Source of the DNA: Pandoraea pnomenusa
GTDB lineage: Bacteria; Pseudomonadota; Gammaproteobacteria; Burkholderiales; Burkholderiaceae
Length of the DNA: 64,000 bases
NCBI RefSeq assembly: GCF_000767615.3
Contig: NZ_CP009553.3
Location: 3,596,001 to 3,660,000, forward strand
Reading direction: 5' to 3'
Below, piece by piece: positions 1 through 8,126 of the stretch. A program made the position numbers and the translations under genes. The number at the start of each line of letters is the position of its first letter. The stretch's first letter is position 1. Under the pieces are notes generated by a model. That model made no database searches, was not told where the DNA came from, and saw only the letters and a program-made list of their open reading frames with translations.

Positions 1-591
1 GTGGGCACACGCGCGCTCGCCACACTCGCCGAGGGCGCCATGCTCGATATCGTCGGCTCGCTCGGCAACACCTTCTCGCTCGACACCGCCTGGCAACGCG
101 TGATGTTCGTCGCGCGGGGCGTGGGGCTCGCCACGATGGCGCCGCTCGTGCAGCGCGCCGCGGCGGCCGGACTCCGGCTGACCGTCGTGATGTCCGCGCG
201 CAGCGAAGCCGATCTGATGCGCGACGAATTCCTGCGTTCGCCGCAGGCTCGCGCACTGGCCGACGTGCACTGCGTCTTCGACAGCGACGGTTCTTCCAGC
301 GTCGAAGCGCTCGAGCCCCGCGTGCGCGCCCTGCTCGACGCGGCACCGCACGACGCCGTTTACACCTGCGGCTCGCATCGCTTGCTGATGCTGCTCCAGC
401 GCGTGCTTGCCGCGCATCCGCATATCACGGGCGAAGTCGCCATGGAGCAGCGCATGGCGTGCGGCATGGGTGTCTGTCTGTCGTGCGTGCGCCTGTTCGA
501 TTGCGACGGCGAAAAGCAATTCCTTCGCGTGTGTCGCGAAGGCCCCGTGTTTCCCATTCGCGACGTGGTCGGGGAGGTGGACTTTGGCTGA
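1..591 (+). CDS. pyrK: Dihydroorotate dehydrogenase electron-transfer subunit (PyrK-like), 5' part outside window
   Basis: This is the C-terminal 196 residues of a PyrK-type ferredoxin reductase-like subunit. It passes electrons between NAD(H), FAD and a [2Fe-2S] cluster to the catalytic PyrD partner. Visible are the NAD-binding tail (YTCGSHRLL, residues 121-129, matching the usual YACGPxPML) and a cluster motif C-x4-C-x2-C-x15-C at Cys154, 159, 162 and 178. The FAD-binding N-terminus lies upstream of the window, so the frame open at base 1 is not a true start. Its stop overlaps the next gene by 8 nt, which suggests translational coupling. Beta-proteobacteria normally make pyrimidines with a quinone-linked class 2 PyrD, so this pair may serve catabolism. 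Confidence 0.85.
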   Translation: MGTRALATLAEGAMLDIVGSLGNTFSLDTAWQRVMFVARGVGLATMAPLVQRAAAAGLRLTVVMSARSEADLMRDEFLRSPQARALADVHCVFDSDGSSSVEALEPRVRALLDAAPHDAVYTCGSHRLLMLLQRVLAAHPHITGEVAMEQRMACGMGVCLSCVRLFDCDGEKQFLRVCREGPVFPIRDVVGEVDFG

Positions 592-1534
592 TCTTTCCGT
601 CCGTATCGGTGCGCTGACGCTGCGCAATCCCGTGATGCCCGCATCGGGCTGCTTTGCGGTCGAATACGCCGAAGCCCTCGATCTCGATCGCCTCGGCGCG
701 CTGGTGATCAAGAGTGTCTCGCCCGCCACGCGGGCGGGCAATCCGACGCCCCGCGTGGCCGAGACCGCCAGCGGCATGCTCAACTCCATCGGCATTCCGA
801 GCAAGGGGCTCGACGTCTACCGGCGCGACGTGCTGCCCGCCTACACCCGCTTCGACACCCCCGTTGTGGTGTCGGTCTCCGCCGACACGGCTGAATCGTT
901 CGGGCAGGCGTGCGCAACGTTGTCGCTGCCGGAAGTGGCGGCCATCGAAGCGAACATTTCATGCCCGAACCTGGAGGCCGACGGCATGGCCTTCGCCATG
1001 CAGCCGGAGACGACGTACAAGGCGGTGAGCGCGATTCGTCGACGCACCACGCACCCGCTTTGGGTCAAGCTCACGCCGAACGCCGGTCAGATCGCGCTCA
1101 TCGCGCGCGCCGCGGAAGATGCCGGTGCCGACGCCATCGTCATGGGCAACACCGTGCTCGGCATGGCGATCGACGTGCGCACTCGCAAGCCCAAGCTCGG
1201 CAACGTCATGGGCGGCCTGTCCGGGCCGGCGATCAAACCGCTCGCGATACGACTCGTGCACCAATGCCACCGTGCGGTGCGGATTCCGATCATCGGATGC
1301 GGCGGCATCGAAACGGCGGACGATGCCGTCGAGTTCATGCTCGCCGGCGCCACCGCCGTGCAGGTGGGCACCGCTTCGTTTCGCGATCCTGCCGTGATGG
1401 GACGCATCGTCGATGGTCTCGACGCGTACTGCAACACGCAGGGCGTCGAGACCATCGCCTCGCTCACCGGCGCCGTGGCGCTCGACGCACAACTGACCGA
1501 TCGCTGGCTGCGCTTCGCGCAACAGTCGGGCTGA
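584..1534 (+). CDS. pyrD: Dihydroorotate dehydrogenase B (NAD+), catalytic subunit
   Basis: A class 1B dihydroorotate dehydrogenase of 316 residues, an FMN TIM barrel that interconverts dihydroorotate and orotate in the cytoplasm together with PyrK. Seen: KSVSP around residues 43-47, the catalytic-loop motif NISCPN with Cys127 as the class 1 base, WVKLTPN for FMN and phosphate contacts, and IIGCGGI near the C-terminus. The start is TTG at 584: GGGGAGG at 571-577 lies 6 nt before it and no ATG fits the family N-terminus. The gene overlaps pyrK by 8 nt. With the following carbamoylase it suggests reductive breakdown of orotate to carbamoyl-aspartate and aspartate. A homologous dihydropyrimidine dehydrogenase role is possible, but the PyrK partner favours dihydroorotate. 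Confidence 0.88.
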   Translation: MADLSVRIGALTLRNPVMPASGCFAVEYAEALDLDRLGALVIKSVSPATRAGNPTPRVAETASGMLNSIGIPSKGLDVYRRDVLPAYTRFDTPVVVSVSADTAESFGQACATLSLPEVAAIEANISCPNLEADGMAFAMQPETTYKAVSAIRRRTTHPLWVKLTPNAGQIALIARAAEDAGADAIVMGNTVLGMAIDVRTRKPKLGNVMGGLSGPAIKPLAIRLVHQCHRAVRIPIIGCGGIETADDAVEFMLAGATAVQVGTASFRDPAVMGRIVDGLDAYCNTQGVETIASLTGAVALDAQLTDRWLRFAQQSG

Positions 1535-1596
1535 AACGAAGGGCACGCGTGCGGCTTGACGCACAGCACGCGACACGCAAAACGCGGAGCGACATC

Positions 1597-1630
1597 CGCA
1601 ACGACCTACGCAACGAAATACGCAACCCCA
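1597..1630 (+). repeat. Degenerate 12-bp tandem repeat
   Basis: Units beginning CGCAACGA recur at 1597, 1609 and, truncated, 1621 between pyrD and the carbamoylase gene. It is one of several short degenerate tandem repeats at gene boundaries in this window. No function is evident. Confidence 0.5.
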
Positions 1631-1660
1631 GCGGCTCCGGTCGCGACAAGAAGCATACTC

Positions 1661-2914
1661 ATGGAACTCAACGCGCTGGCCCCGATGGCCGAGCAACTCT
1701 TCGACGACCTTCGCCGCCTGGGCGACGACGGCGTCGGCATCACTCGCGACAGCTACGGCGAAGGCGAGACGGCGGCGGCTTCCTATCTGACGGAATGGGC
1801 GGGTCATCAGGGGCTGACAGTCTCGCGTGACCGGGGCGCCAACCTGGTGTTCACCCTTCCCGACGACGATGGCCAGGCGCCGGCCACCTGGATCGGCTCG
1901 CACCTCGACTCCGTGCCGCAGGGCGGCAACTACGACGGTCTGGCCGGCATCGTCGCCGGCCTGCTGTGTCTTGTGGATCAACGACAGGCGCAGCGCCCCA
2001 CGTCCACGCCGGTACGCGTGCTCGCCTTACGTGGGGAGGAGAGCGCGTGGTTCGGGCGGGCCTACATGGGATCGAGCGCGCTCTTCGGCAAGCTGAGCGA
2101 GGCGGATCTCGCCATGACGCATCGCTCGCACGGACGCACGCTCGGCCAATGCATGGCCGAGGCGGGCGCCGACGTGCAGGCCATTCGCGAGGGGCAGACG
2201 CTGTTCGACACATCGCGCGCCCGGGCGTGGCTCGAACTGCACATCGAACAAGGACCGGTGATGCTCGCGCGCGACATGCCGGTGGCGATCGTGCCCGGCA
2301 TTCGGGGAAATGTGCGGCACAACCGCGTGACGTGTGTCGGCGAGGCGGGACACTCGGGTGCGGTGCCGCGCTGGTTGCGGCATGACGCCATGTTCGCCGT
2401 GGCCGATCTCATCACGCGACTCGACGAGCATTGGCGAGCCCTGCTCGAACGCGGCATCGATCTCGTGGTCACCACCGGCATCGTTGGCACCGACCCCGCC
2501 GAGCATGCCATCTCGCGCATTCCCGGCAAGGTGGATTTCAGTCTGGAGGTCCGCAGCCAGAGTCCCGACACGCTCGACGTGTTCTACGAACTGATGCGTA
2601 CCGAATGCCGCGCCATCGAGCGCGACCGCGGTGTGCAATTCGTGTTCGACCGCCGGTTGTCGTCGGCCCCGGCGATCATGGATGCGCACGTGTCGTCGCT
2701 GCTGGTCGACGCGTGTCGTGCGCTGGATCTGCCGCAGGAGCGCGTGCCCAGCGGCGCGGGCCACGACGCCGCTATCTTCGCCAACGCTGGCATTCCCAGC
2801 GGCATGGTGTTCGTGCGCAACGCCAACGGTTCCCACAATCCCCACGAAAGCATGGCAATTGATGACTTCATGCGCGGCGTGCAAGTGATGGCAGACACCA
2901 CTTACCGGCTCTGA
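1661..2914 (+). CDS. M20 family N-carbamoyl-L-amino acid amidohydrolase / allantoate amidohydrolase-like
   Basis: A 417-residue Zn-dependent hydrolase of the M20 hydantoinase/carbamoylase subgroup, which releases CO2 and NH3 from N-carbamoyl amino acids, ureidosuccinate or allantoate. Seen: metal-site motif GSHLDSVPQGGNYDG (His81, Asp92), LRGEES with the catalytic and bridging Glu126/127, LHIEQGP with His194, the dimerisation segment GEAGHSGAVP, SGAGHDAAIF, and a C-terminal NPHES histidine. Start chosen at ATG 1661; the frame stays open upstream to 1556, but that part contains a short tandem repeat and does not resemble the family. It follows pyrD by 126 nt. Context suggests N-carbamoyl-L-aspartate as substrate; this is inference. 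Confidence 0.82.
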   Translation: MELNALAPMAEQLFDDLRRLGDDGVGITRDSYGEGETAAASYLTEWAGHQGLTVSRDRGANLVFTLPDDDGQAPATWIGSHLDSVPQGGNYDGLAGIVAGLLCLVDQRQAQRPTSTPVRVLALRGEESAWFGRAYMGSSALFGKLSEADLAMTHRSHGRTLGQCMAEAGADVQAIREGQTLFDTSRARAWLELHIEQGPVMLARDMPVAIVPGIRGNVRHNRVTCVGEAGHSGAVPRWLRHDAMFAVADLITRLDEHWRALLERGIDLVVTTGIVGTDPAEHAISRIPGKVDFSLEVRSQSPDTLDVFYELMRTECRAIERDRGVQFVFDRRLSSAPAIMDAHVSSLLVDACRALDLPQERVPSGAGHDAAIFANAGIPSGMVFVRNANGSHNPHESMAIDDFMRGVQVMADTTYRL

Positions 2915-2958
2915 TGGCACCACGTCGCGCGCCTTCCCGCGCGCGACGAGGCGACGCG

Positions 2959-4419
2959 TCAGGGCGCCAGCGCAATGACCTCCGCCACGGCCGCCGTGAG
3001 CTTCTTCGCATACGGCACGTGCAGGAACTCGTTCGGACCATGCGCATTCGACTTCGGCCCGAGCACGCCGCACACCATGAACTGCGCACTCGGGAAGCCG
3101 GCTTGCAGCGTGTTCATCAGCGGAATCGTGCCGCCCTGCCCGATGAAGGCAACGTCGGCGCCGTAATGGCGTTGCGACGCGACGCTCAGCGCCGACGACA
3201 GCCAGGGCGCCACCTCCGGCGCGTTCCAGCCGGAGGCCGCGCCGGCGTCGGGCTTGAACGTCACTTTGGCGTTGTAGGGCGGATCGACTTCGAGCAGCGA
3301 CTTCAGCTCGCTCACGGCCTGCACCGCGTCAACCAGCGGCGGCAGCCGCAGCGAGAGCTTGAATGCCGTGCGCGGGCGCAGCACGTTGCCCGCGTCAGGC
3401 AGCGCGGGCATGCCGGCGGCACCGGTGACCGACAGCGACGGGCGCCATGTCGAGTTGAGCAGCGCTTCCTTGGGATCGGTCGTGGTGGGCAGCACGGACA
3501 GACCGTCCTGGCCGCAGGCCCACGGCAGCTTCTTCCAAACGTCGTCGCCAAGAATGCGCGCCGTCGCCTCGGCTTCATCCAGGCGCTGCAGCGGAATGGC
3601 AGTGTGAAAACCCTTGGGCAGCACCGTGCCGCTACCCGCGTCCTCCAGGCGCTCGAACAGCTGGCGCATGATGCGGAAGCTGGACGGCGCGATACCGCCA
3701 TAGCCGCCGGAGTGAATCCCCTCGTCGAGCACCTGCACCTCCAGACTTCCCGAGATCAGGCCACGCAACGACGTGGTCAACCACAACTGATCGTAGTTGC
3801 CGGCGCCAGAATCGAGGCACACGACCAGTCCCACACGCCCGAGCCGGTCGCGCAGCGCGTCGACGTATGGCAGCAGATCGTAGCTGCCTGACTCTTCGCA
3901 CGTCTCGATGAGACCGACGCAGCGCGGGCGCGCCACGCCCTGCGCGTCGAGGGCGGCCAGCGCGGTAATGCTCGAATAGATGGCGTAGCCGTCGTCGGCG
4001 CCACCACGGCCGTAGAGCTTGCCGTCTTCGAACTTTGGCGTCCACGGGCCGAGATCCTTGCGCCAGCCGTCGAACTCCGGTTGCTTGTCAAGGTGCCCGT
4101 AGAGCACGATCGTTTCGCTGCTGCCCGAGCGCGTTGCCGGTGCTTCGAAGAAGATGACCGGCGTACGGCCTTCGAGACGGATCACTTCGAGCGTCAGCCC
4201 CTTGACTGGCTGCCGCTCCGTCCACTGCGCTGCGTCGCGCACCACCCGGTCGATATAGCCGTTGCGCGCCCAGTCCGCATCGAAGCCGGGGCTCTTGGCC
4301 GGCACGGCAATGTAGTCGGTCAGCGCGTGGAGGATTTCATCGTTCCATTTGCGCTCGACGAACTCGCGCAATGCGGCCGTGTCGAGCGACGGCTGGGTCG
4401 GGGTGACGATATCGTTCAT
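2959..4419 (-). CDS. M20 family metallopeptidase (CNDP-like dipeptidase)
   Basis: A 486-residue M20 metallopeptidase of the carnosinase/CNDP-type dipeptidase group, which cleaves small peptides with a two-zinc centre in the cytoplasm. Seen: the first metal motif YGHLDKQPEFDGW, the bridging-Asp motif LYGRGGADDGYA, the catalytic CEESGS segment, and a late IGQGGTIPL / GPKSNAHGPNE region that supplies the last metal histidine. The start is ATG 4419 (MNDIVTPTQ); the frame also offers ATG 4497, which would add 26 poorly conserved residues. It is convergent with the carbamoylase, 44 nt away, so it belongs to a separate transcript. The substrate cannot be told from sequence. Confidence 0.85.
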   Translation of the reverse strand: MNDIVTPTQPSLDTAALREFVERKWNDEILHALTDYIAVPAKSPGFDADWARNGYIDRVVRDAAQWTERQPVKGLTLEVIRLEGRTPVIFFEAPATRSGSSETIVLYGHLDKQPEFDGWRKDLGPWTPKFEDGKLYGRGGADDGYAIYSSITALAALDAQGVARPRCVGLIETCEESGSYDLLPYVDALRDRLGRVGLVVCLDSGAGNYDQLWLTTSLRGLISGSLEVQVLDEGIHSGGYGGIAPSSFRIMRQLFERLEDAGSGTVLPKGFHTAIPLQRLDEAEATARILGDDVWKKLPWACGQDGLSVLPTTTDPKEALLNSTWRPSLSVTGAAGMPALPDAGNVLRPRTAFKLSLRLPPLVDAVQAVSELKSLLEVDPPYNAKVTFKPDAGAASGWNAPEVAPWLSSALSVASQRHYGADVAFIGQGGTIPLMNTLQAGFPSAQFMVCGVLGPKSNAHGPNEFLHVPYAKKLTAAVAEVIALAP

Positions 4420-4639
4420 GGGGGGCGTGTCCTTGGGAAGGTCCGGCGCACTCACCGGGACGAATGCCGGCGCACCGTATGGCGTCATGATAGCCATTCC
4501 GGCACCGGCTGGCGACCGGCCGACCGACGCTCACGAGGCCTTGGCACGGACTCGGCAGACCGAACGGACCCGCGGGCGGAACGGTGGGGACCGTGGGAAC
4601 GGATGGAAGGAAATGTCCGCAAGGGACAAGCTGCCACAC

Positions 4640-5005
4640 TCAGTTGCCGGTGCCCGGCGGGTCGAATCGGAAGACGATTTCACCGGCGGCGCCGCTGGCC
4701 TTCACGCACTGCGCCGTTTGCCGGCCTTGAGCGGGTACGTCGAGCGTGTGTTCGGTGTCCGCCGCATTGCAGCGCCAGAAGAAGGTCACTTTCCGCGCAC
4801 AATGGTTCGTCACCTCGTAACGATAGTGCGTCACGTCCGCGGGCAACGCACGCAGTGCGCCGCAGGGCTGGCCCGAGGCGTCCAGCGGTTCGGTGGGCAT
4901 CGCCGGCACCGACGACGCCTGCGCGCACGCCGCCCCGCTCGCGACAAGCGCGAGTGCGAGCAGGCAACCTGAGATCCCCGAGCGGTAAATTCCGATGCGG
5001 TCCAT
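4640..5005 (-). CDS. Secreted hypothetical protein with cysteine pairs
   Basis: A 121-residue protein with an N-terminal hydrophobic segment at about residues 13-29 ending in AxA-like sites (GAACAQA), hence probably exported to the periplasm. The mature part holds four cysteines (CGALRAL, NHCARKV, WRCNAAD, AQCVKA), likely two disulfides. I do not recognise a family. Its ATG overlaps the stop of the upstream small membrane protein (TGATG at 5003-5007), so the two are almost certainly translated as a coupled pair. A longer in-frame opening to 5191 was not used because it runs through the neighbouring gene. Confidence 0.65.
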   Translation of the reverse strand: MDRIGIYRSGISGCLLALALVASGAACAQASSVPAMPTEPLDASGQPCGALRALPADVTHYRYEVTNHCARKVTFFWRCNAADTEHTLDVPAQGRQTAQCVKASGAAGEIVFRFDPPGTGN

Positions 5006-5172
5006 CAGATCCAGCGCCAGGCGATGGCCACGGCACCGACGGCAACGCCGATTCCGATGACCACGCCGAACCACGCCAACTGCGCGCGCCGCGCCCGTCG
5101 ACGGCTCGATTCCGAAGTGTCGTAGAAACGACCCAATCCGCCCGAGTACAGCTTTTCCCAGCGAATTTCCAT
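5005..5172 (-). CDS. Small single-span membrane protein, copy 1
   Basis: A 55-residue protein starting MEIRWEKLYSGGLGRFY, with a basic stretch (SSRRRARRAQ) followed by one transmembrane helix near the C-terminus (WFGVVIGIGVAVGAVAIAW). A GAGG ribosome-binding site lies a few bases upstream of ATG 5172. The N-terminus matches a second small protein at 5767-5952 (M-x-IRW-x-K-x-YS-x-G-x-G), so the two look like diverged duplicates. Coupled by TGATG overlap to the secreted protein downstream. Function unknown; the arginine-rich segment should place the N-terminus in the cytoplasm by the positive-inside rule. Confidence 0.65.
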   Translation of the reverse strand: MEIRWEKLYSGGLGRFYDTSESSRRRARRAQLAWFGVVIGIGVAVGAVAIAWRWI

Positions 5173-5766
5173 GACGCACCTCACAAAACAATCAAACCGG
5201 CCCGCACAATCTGTTCTTTTCTTCTTTATCGAAAGTTTTGAGGCGCAAGACAATTCGGGTCAATCCGGGCAAATTCCGATAGGTGAAATACCCAAAATTC
5301 CGACATTGCGCCTTCGCCTCAAGATCGCACTATTCTTTCGGAATTGCAATAGCGTGAACTTGCGGAATGCAGCCATCAAACCACGACAAACCTTTTCAAT
5401 GACGACGGTTATCGTCTTGCTTAACGCTGCCTTAGATGACTTTGGTCCGATTTTTTCGAGCGATGTGGCGCTCGCTGTGCTGGATATTTAATTCCCGCCA
5501 CCTCGACATAGGTACGCCAATTCAATCACACCGGCATTTCCGAAACGCAATACAGATGTAACCATACGTTTCAAAAATGCACGACCGTTCGTTTAGATCG
5601 GGGGATGGAAGGCGCGCGGCGAGACGGCCGCACCGCCCGGCATTGGAGGGCGGCTGCAAGCGTTTCCGGCGAAAGGGAAGCCTGATTTCAGGCGGCGCAA
5701 CGATGCGCGGCAACCCGCCGTAAGCGGGGCCGCGCACGAAAAAGAAGATCGGGAAGATCGGTGACT
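5173..5766. other. AT-richer intergenic region without a convincing gene
   Basis: About 590 nt between the two small-membrane-protein genes. Base composition is clearly lower in GC than the surroundings, especially 5173-5590. It holds the candidate promoter at 5225-5253 and a short direct repeat of AAGATCGGG near 5744-5761. Open frames here lack ribosome-binding sites and protein-like composition. The low GC may mark acquired DNA or simply a long promoter region. Confidence 0.5.
5225..5253 (-). promoter_or_regulatory. Candidate sigma-70 promoter for the small membrane protein pair
   Basis: On the minus strand TTGTCT (5253-5248) and GATAAA (5230-5225) are separated by 17 nt and lie about 55 nt before the ATG at 5172. 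Each hexamer matches consensus at 4 of 6 positions, so this is suggestive only. Confidence 0.35.
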
Positions 5767-5952
5767 TTAGCGTCCCAGGAAGGCCGCGCCGACAGACAAA
5801 AGGACGAAACCGCCGACGCTGCAAGCGATCGCGATCGCCAAAAGGCGTTGAAAGAGCTGCTCGCGCTCAGTGGCGCTGCGATGGGAACGGGGTACTTCGT
5901 GATGAATCGTTCCCCAACCACTCGAATACACTTTTTTCCAACGGATGTGCAT
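5767..5952 (-). CDS. Small single-span membrane protein, copy 2
   Basis: A 61-residue protein starting MHIRWKKVYSSGWGTIHHE, with a polar middle and a C-terminal hydrophobic helix (LLAIAIACSVGGFVLLSVGAAFL). The start is supported by GAGGT a few bases before ATG 5952. It shares the M-x-IRW-x-K-x-YS-x-G-x-G opening with the 55-residue protein at 5005-5172, and both have one C-terminal membrane segment. It lacks the secreted partner seen beside copy 1. Family and role are unknown. Confidence 0.6.
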   Translation of the reverse strand: MHIRWKKVYSSGWGTIHHEVPRSHRSATEREQLFQRLLAIAIACSVGGFVLLSVGAAFLGR

Positions 5953-6434
5953 ATGTTACCTCGCGTTGTTTAGTGTTCGTAGCCTTGCCGGTCATCGACT
6001 CTCGCTATCGGAATCGACGAGACGCAGGGCTAGTATGCGCTTTGTCGGACAGCCGTAAACCCCTCATCCGTGGTGCGTCGCGGCATGCCGGATCACACAT
6101 TCGCGGCAATTGCGAAACAAGTCGTCGGCAAGAAGAAAACCGACAAGGTGACGCGATTCGCGATTTTTGTAGGACCCTGTCAATGCGACAGAATGTCGCA
6201 GGTGCGACAAGTTGTCGCGCAACCCGCATGGACGCTCGCATACGTAATTTTTCAGGGTGCGACAGAGGGAACGTTGTCGCAGACGCGACCGGACGAGAAC
6301 ATGCGCATTTGCGGCGCGGACAACGGTGGCGCGACGCGGCGGCGATCGCGTCGTGCGGCGCAACATCGATTTTTGGGTTTTACGACAAATCTCGGGTAAA
6401 TCCGGGGGGCCGGGGCGCCCCCTTCCCGTTCGAC
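5953..6434. other. Intergenic region with dyad repeats
   Basis: About 480 nt upstream of small membrane protein copy 2. It contains the TGCGACA/TGTCGCA repeats at 6184-6281 listed separately. Both strands have short open frames, but none shows a ribosome-binding site together with protein-like composition. Confidence 0.45.
6184..6281. promoter_or_regulatory. Cluster of TGCGACA / TGTCGCA inverted repeats
   Basis: TGCGACA (6184-6190), TGTCGCA (6194-6200), TGCGACA (6203-6209) and TGTCGCG (6213-6219) alternate with 3, 2 and 3 nt spacers. A further TGCGACA (6258-6264) and TGTCGCA (6275-6281) form a wider dyad. The centres of the first two dyads are 19 nt apart. The arrangement looks like tandem operator sites for a dimeric regulator. 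The regulator and regulated gene are not identified. Confidence 0.5.
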
Positions 6435-6752
6435 TCAGGATTCGAATGGGTTTTGGACCTGCCGCGCCGTTGTGCTGTCCGTGGCCGGCGTCGGCGTCGC
6501 CAGTTCGGCGCCCGCGAGCGAAGCCACGACGGCGTCGAGCACGGCCTTGAGCGCCTGGGCCTGGCGCAGGCCTTCGACGTCGCGGCGAATCTCCAGGTTG
6601 CCGAAAAGGGCAATGTGGTCCGTGTGATTTTCCACGTTCAGTTCGCCAAGCGTGAGCGCGTCGGACTCGTTGGCGAAGGGGGCGAAGGGGACCAAGGCGA
6701 CGTCGGGGACACGCTGCGTGGATGACGGGTTGGCGGGAGACGATGCGGACAT
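6435..6752 (-). CDS. Conserved hypothetical protein
   Basis: A 105-residue soluble protein without signal peptide or membrane segment. The N-terminal third is Ser/Pro/Ala rich. The centre (residues 32-75) is better ordered and includes NHTDHIALFGNLEIRRDVEGLRQAQALKAVLDAVVAS split over a strand and a helix. The C-terminal 25 residues are low complexity. I do not recognise a named domain, although codon use and the ordered core look like a real gene. The start ATG 6752 is preceded by GGAG (GGAGCCCCCC) about 6 nt away. Monocistronic by spacing. Confidence 0.55.
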   Translation of the reverse strand: MSASSPANPSSTQRVPDVALVPFAPFANESDALTLGELNVENHTDHIALFGNLEIRRDVEGLRQAQALKAVLDAVVASLAGAELATPTPATDSTTARQVQNPFES

Positions 6753-6846
6753 TGGGGGGCTCCTGAATCGTTGGAAGAAAGGTGGACGAGGCGTTTGCCC
6801 CCCGACCCGAGATGGAGTCGCGGTGGCGAGGCGGCCACGGCAGCGC

Positions 6847-7770
6847 TTAGCGGATGATCGTACGCAGGAAATCGAGCACCGTCTGCACTTCGCGGTACGA
6901 CGGTACCTCCGGATCGCGCTTGCGCTTGCCGCCGGCGGCCTTCGGCCTGGGCAACGTCATGGCAGTGGCCTTCACGTCTGCCGCCATACCCGGGAAAAAG
7001 TCGATACCGGCGATCTTCTCGAGTTCGGCCACGCTCACGACCGAATAGTCGCCTGTCGCCTCGTTCGCGACAAGATAGGCCCCCGCCTGCTTTCGCTTCG
7101 GATCGTAGACGACCTTGTACAACTGCGTGGGTACCATCACACGATCACCGACCTGCGTGATCGTCTTGCCCTTGAAGAGGGGTCCGGTGATCACGTACAG
7201 CTCACCGCGATCCTGCGCCAGCTTGCGCACGCTCGATTCGATGCCGGCCCACAGGTAGCGGTTGTTCTCGCTGTTCTGCGGCACCATGTTCGCCAGGGAG
7301 AAGCTCTCCGACTGCGTGCGCGAGTCCGGCATGTCGGCCGATGGCGCCATGTGGCCCCGGTCATAGCCTGAGCGCACGTAATCGCGCAGCTCGGCGCGCT
7401 CGCTCGCGGGCAGGCGCGATTCGGCGTGGAAGTTGTTCACGCGCGAAATTTGCCGTGCGTCACTCAGCCCCGCGCGCGTGAGGTGCTCGGCCGACCAAAG
7501 TGGCGTGCGCGTCACGCCCGAGTGCATGACCCCGAAGGCCCCGAAGCACACTTCGCGCGCACTGCGCGTCAGCGCGGCCTGGGTGATGTCGGGTGCGGCG
7601 CCCGACCAGTAATGATCGCTGCAAGCCGAGGCTGCCGCGAGCGCCGACAGGGGCGTCGCCGCGACGGCGGCGACACAGAAAAGCGTGGCAAGGGAAACTG
7701 CCAACTGCCCGGCCATCGCGCGCAGTTCGCCTGCGCGCACCGCGGTGACCGTCCTTCGAGACTGCTTCAT
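6847..7770 (-). CDS. Secreted DNA/RNA non-specific endonuclease (NUC1 family)
   Basis: A 307-residue nuclease of the Serratia NucA/NUC1 beta-beta-alpha-metal family. An N-terminal signal segment (about residues 20-47, ending LSALAAA) points to export. The catalytic motif DRGHMAPSADM carries the general-base His140, and the Mg-ligand Asn lies in NMVPQNSENN around residue 171. The C-terminus is lysine rich. Such enzymes degrade DNA and RNA without sequence preference in the periplasm or outside the cell, for nutrient scavenging or competition. A short secreted protein lies 51 nt upstream on the same strand. No inhibitor gene is apparent. Confidence 0.9.
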   Translation of the reverse strand: MKQSRRTVTAVRAGELRAMAGQLAVSLATLFCVAAVAATPLSALAAASACSDHYWSGAAPDITQAALTRSAREVCFGAFGVMHSGVTRTPLWSAEHLTRAGLSDARQISRVNNFHAESRLPASERAELRDYVRSGYDRGHMAPSADMPDSRTQSESFSLANMVPQNSENNRYLWAGIESSVRKLAQDRGELYVITGPLFKGKTITQVGDRVMVPTQLYKVVYDPKRKQAGAYLVANEATGDYSVVSVAELEKIAGIDFFPGMAADVKATAMTLPRPKAAGGKRKRDPEVPSYREVQTVLDFLRTIIR

Positions 7771-7821
7771 CGCACTGCTTGGGGTAAGACTTGAGGGGGT
7801 GCGATTGTAGCGGATGAACGG

Positions 7822-7980
7822 CTATTCGGGGGCCACGCTTCCCGCACCATAGGCGGCGCATTGCAGGGTCTGCGCGGGGCCGAGGTTGCCGCACTCGTCC
7901 GCCTGCGCGCTCGGCAGCCAAGCCTGCTCCAAAAAGAGCAGGCAGAGCGTCAGGGCGATCATGAGAAGCAGCGTTTTCAT
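7822..7980 (-). CDS. Short secreted hypothetical protein
   Basis: A 52-residue protein starting MKTLLLMIALTLCLLFL, a typical signal sequence, with cleavage likely after SAQA at residue 27. The mature peptide is about 25 residues with two cysteines (DECGN, LQCAA) that could form one disulfide. Open upstream sequence to 8130 was rejected because this ATG directly precedes a signal peptide. Not recognised. Confidence 0.5.
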   Translation of the reverse strand: MKTLLLMIALTLCLLFLEQAWLPSAQADECGNLGPAQTLQCAAYGAGSVAPE

Positions 7981-8126
7981 TGCGGCATCCGGGTCGGGTT
8001 GCCGCATTGTATGCGCCCGCATCATCAGGCAGACCGTCGCGCGCACCATGAAATTGTTTCGTTTCGTTACCAGCGACGCCCTGCGAGCCGTCACGCGACA
8101 GTCTCGCGCCGCGTTGCCGACCGGCG

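Noticed and set aside
2923-2947. GC-rich hairpin between the convergent M20 genes as a bidirectional terminator
   Set aside because: Stem is present but there is no T-tract on either side.
5171-5491. 106-codon plus-strand frame in the AT-rich spacer
   Set aside because: No ribosome-binding site, overlaps the promoter and start of the small membrane protein, no recognisable domain.
6064-6366. 100-codon frame through the TGCGACA repeats
   Set aside because: Product is a string of Arg/Cys-rich residues created by the repeats and lacks a ribosome site.
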